Below, piece by piece: positions 63,251-64,000 of a stretch of DNA of 64,000 nucleotides; positions within the stretch are counted from its first letter, which is position 1; each line of letters opens with the position of its first letter. Made by a program: the position numbers and the translations under genes. The notes below the pieces were generated by a model, which did not search any database, was not told the DNA's origin, and worked only from the letters and a program-made list of their open reading frames with translations. Source of the DNA: Paenarthrobacter ureafaciens (GTDB taxonomy: Bacteria; Actinomycetota; Actinomycetes; Actinomycetales; Micrococcaceae); NCBI RefSeq assembly GCF_004028095.1, contig NZ_SBHM01000007.1:992001-1056000 (forward strand), written 5' to 3'.

Positions 63251-64000
63251 GCCCCGAACCACGTCGCCGTGCCGTGCGCATGGCGGTGGAGAAGTTCGGG
63301 GCATCCGAACGCTTCGCCTGCAAGGTCTTGGGGCAGAACCGGTCCGCGTTCCGCAAAAAGAAACCCGACATGGGCTTCGAAGAGGCGCAGCTCCGCTCGG
63401 AGCTGCGTGCCATCGCAATGAAGCACCCGGCGTGGGGCTGGCGGAAGGCCCGCTGGCACCTGCTGGCCCAGCCGGCGTGGGACGGGGTAGCGCTGAACAG
63501 GAAGCGCATCCGCAGGCTCTGGCGCGACGAAGGCCTGACCTGCAAACCCAGAGCCCGGAAGAAGCGCCGCACCGGGCCCGGCGCCGGGGAACAGAAACGC
63601 CTCACAGCCCAGTATCCGATGCACGTGGTCAGCTTCGACTTCCAATCCGACGTGACCTCCTGCGGCCGGCACATCCGGTTCCTCAACGTCATCGATGAAT
63701 ACACCCGCACGGCGCTGGCCGTCATCCCGCGAAGGTCGTTCAAAGCCACTGACGTGGTCGCGGTGCTGGAGAACATCATCGCCGAAACCGGCACCGCACC
63801 GACATACCTCAGGTGTGACAACGGCCCCGAATTCACCGCCGCCGCACTGCTCGACTGGTGCGATACCGCCGGAGTCGACACCGCCTTCATCGACCCGGGC
63901 TCACCTTGGCAGAACGGCTTCATCGAATCCTTCAACGCCCAATTCAGAAGGGAACAACTCTCCGGAGAGATCATGGACACCATGGCCGAAGCGAAGTATT
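63247..64000 (+). CDS. IS3-family transposase OrfB (DDE integrase), partial
   Basis: The frame is -1 relative to orfA and runs past the window. It begins LSPEPRRRAVRMAVEKFGAS with an HTH_21-type segment (HPAWGWRKARWHLL), then the rve integrase core: first Asp in VVSFDFQSDVTS, second in LRCDNGPEFTAAA, and Glu in WQNGFIESFNAQFRREQ, giving the D-D-35-E layout. Expression probably needs -1 frameshifting at GGGAAAATTC. No internal stop is seen in the visible part, so the element may be active. Confidence 0.92.
   Translation, partial: MSPEPRRRAVRMAVEKFGASERFACKVLGQNRSAFRKKKPDMGFEEAQLRSELRAIAMKHPAWGWRKARWHLLAQPAWDGVALNRKRIRRLWRDEGLTCKPRARKKRRTGPGAGEQKRLTAQYPMHVVSFDFQSDVTSCGRHIRFLNVIDEYTRTALAVIPRRSFKATDVVAVLENIIAETGTAPTYLRCDNGPEFTAAALLDWCDTAGVDTAFIDPGSPWQNGFIESFNAQFRREQLSGEIMDTMAEAKY

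Larger units (their letters stand above)
62945..64000 (+). mobile_element. IS3-family insertion sequence, left part
   Basis: Two overlapping frames (orfA, orfB) of an IS3-family transposase run to the window edge. The left terminal repeat is not resolved; it should lie within roughly 62780-62945. The right end is outside the window. It adjoins the second immunity island. Confidence 0.8.

Overview
The window is high-GC actinobacterial DNA. Gene content (glycine-riboswitch gcvPTH operon, PobA with an IclR regulator and an aromatic-acid transporter, DUF6458, intracellular GH91 plus GH32 enzymes) and frequent GTG/TTG starts point to Arthrobacter or Paenarthrobacter. The assignment rests on gene content and style only; no search was run.

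Layout. 1-7.5 kb: fructan / difructose-anhydride cluster on the + strand (sugar-binding protein, two permeases, LacI regulator, GH32, PfkB kinase, GH91), closed by a perfect palindrome. Neither GH enzyme has a signal peptide, so the oligosaccharide is probably imported and then hydrolysed inside. 7.5-14.6 kb: housekeeping and hypothetical genes (Ser/Thr kinase, histidine phosphatase, DUF488, DUF6458, GH15). 14.7-18.2 kb: 4-hydroxybenzoate module (pobA, IclR regulator, MFS transporter) with two related palindromic operators. 18.2-26.4 kb: HPt-like protein lacking its histidine, a molybdopterin oxidoreductase lacking the fourth cluster cysteine, a partner gene with an in-frame stop, membrane proteins, a second kinase preceded by a 35-residue coupled ORF, MarR and FUSC genes. 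26.5-27.3 kb: hipB with a gutted hipA. 27.3-30.5 kb: four exported proteins with related signal regions and a recurring Cys-pair domain. 31-36.7 kb: island of immunity-type genes with serine-resolvase fragments. 36.7-46.2 kb: seven-gene glycine/serine/one-carbon operon behind a tandem glycine riboswitch. 46.4-49.6 kb: a gene with an iron-box-like promoter encoding an adenylation-carrier-membrane acyltransferase fusion, and mscL. 49.6-55.2 kb: GntR-controlled hydantoin-like cluster with altered catalytic residues. 55.2-62.5 kb: second immunity island ending in a 5'-truncated Rhs protein with a barnase-type tip and its barstar. 62.9 kb to the end: IS3-family element, cut by the window edge.

The most interesting pattern is a short palindrome-like motif centred on GGATCC (consensus GCCCGGTnnrGGATCC followed by yynnACCGGGC). 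It recurs at nearly every junction between single-gene immunity cassettes in both islands, 18 kb apart, and looks like a cassette-boundary element. Several cassettes are frameshifted or truncated, as expected for orphan immunity arrays with fast turnover.
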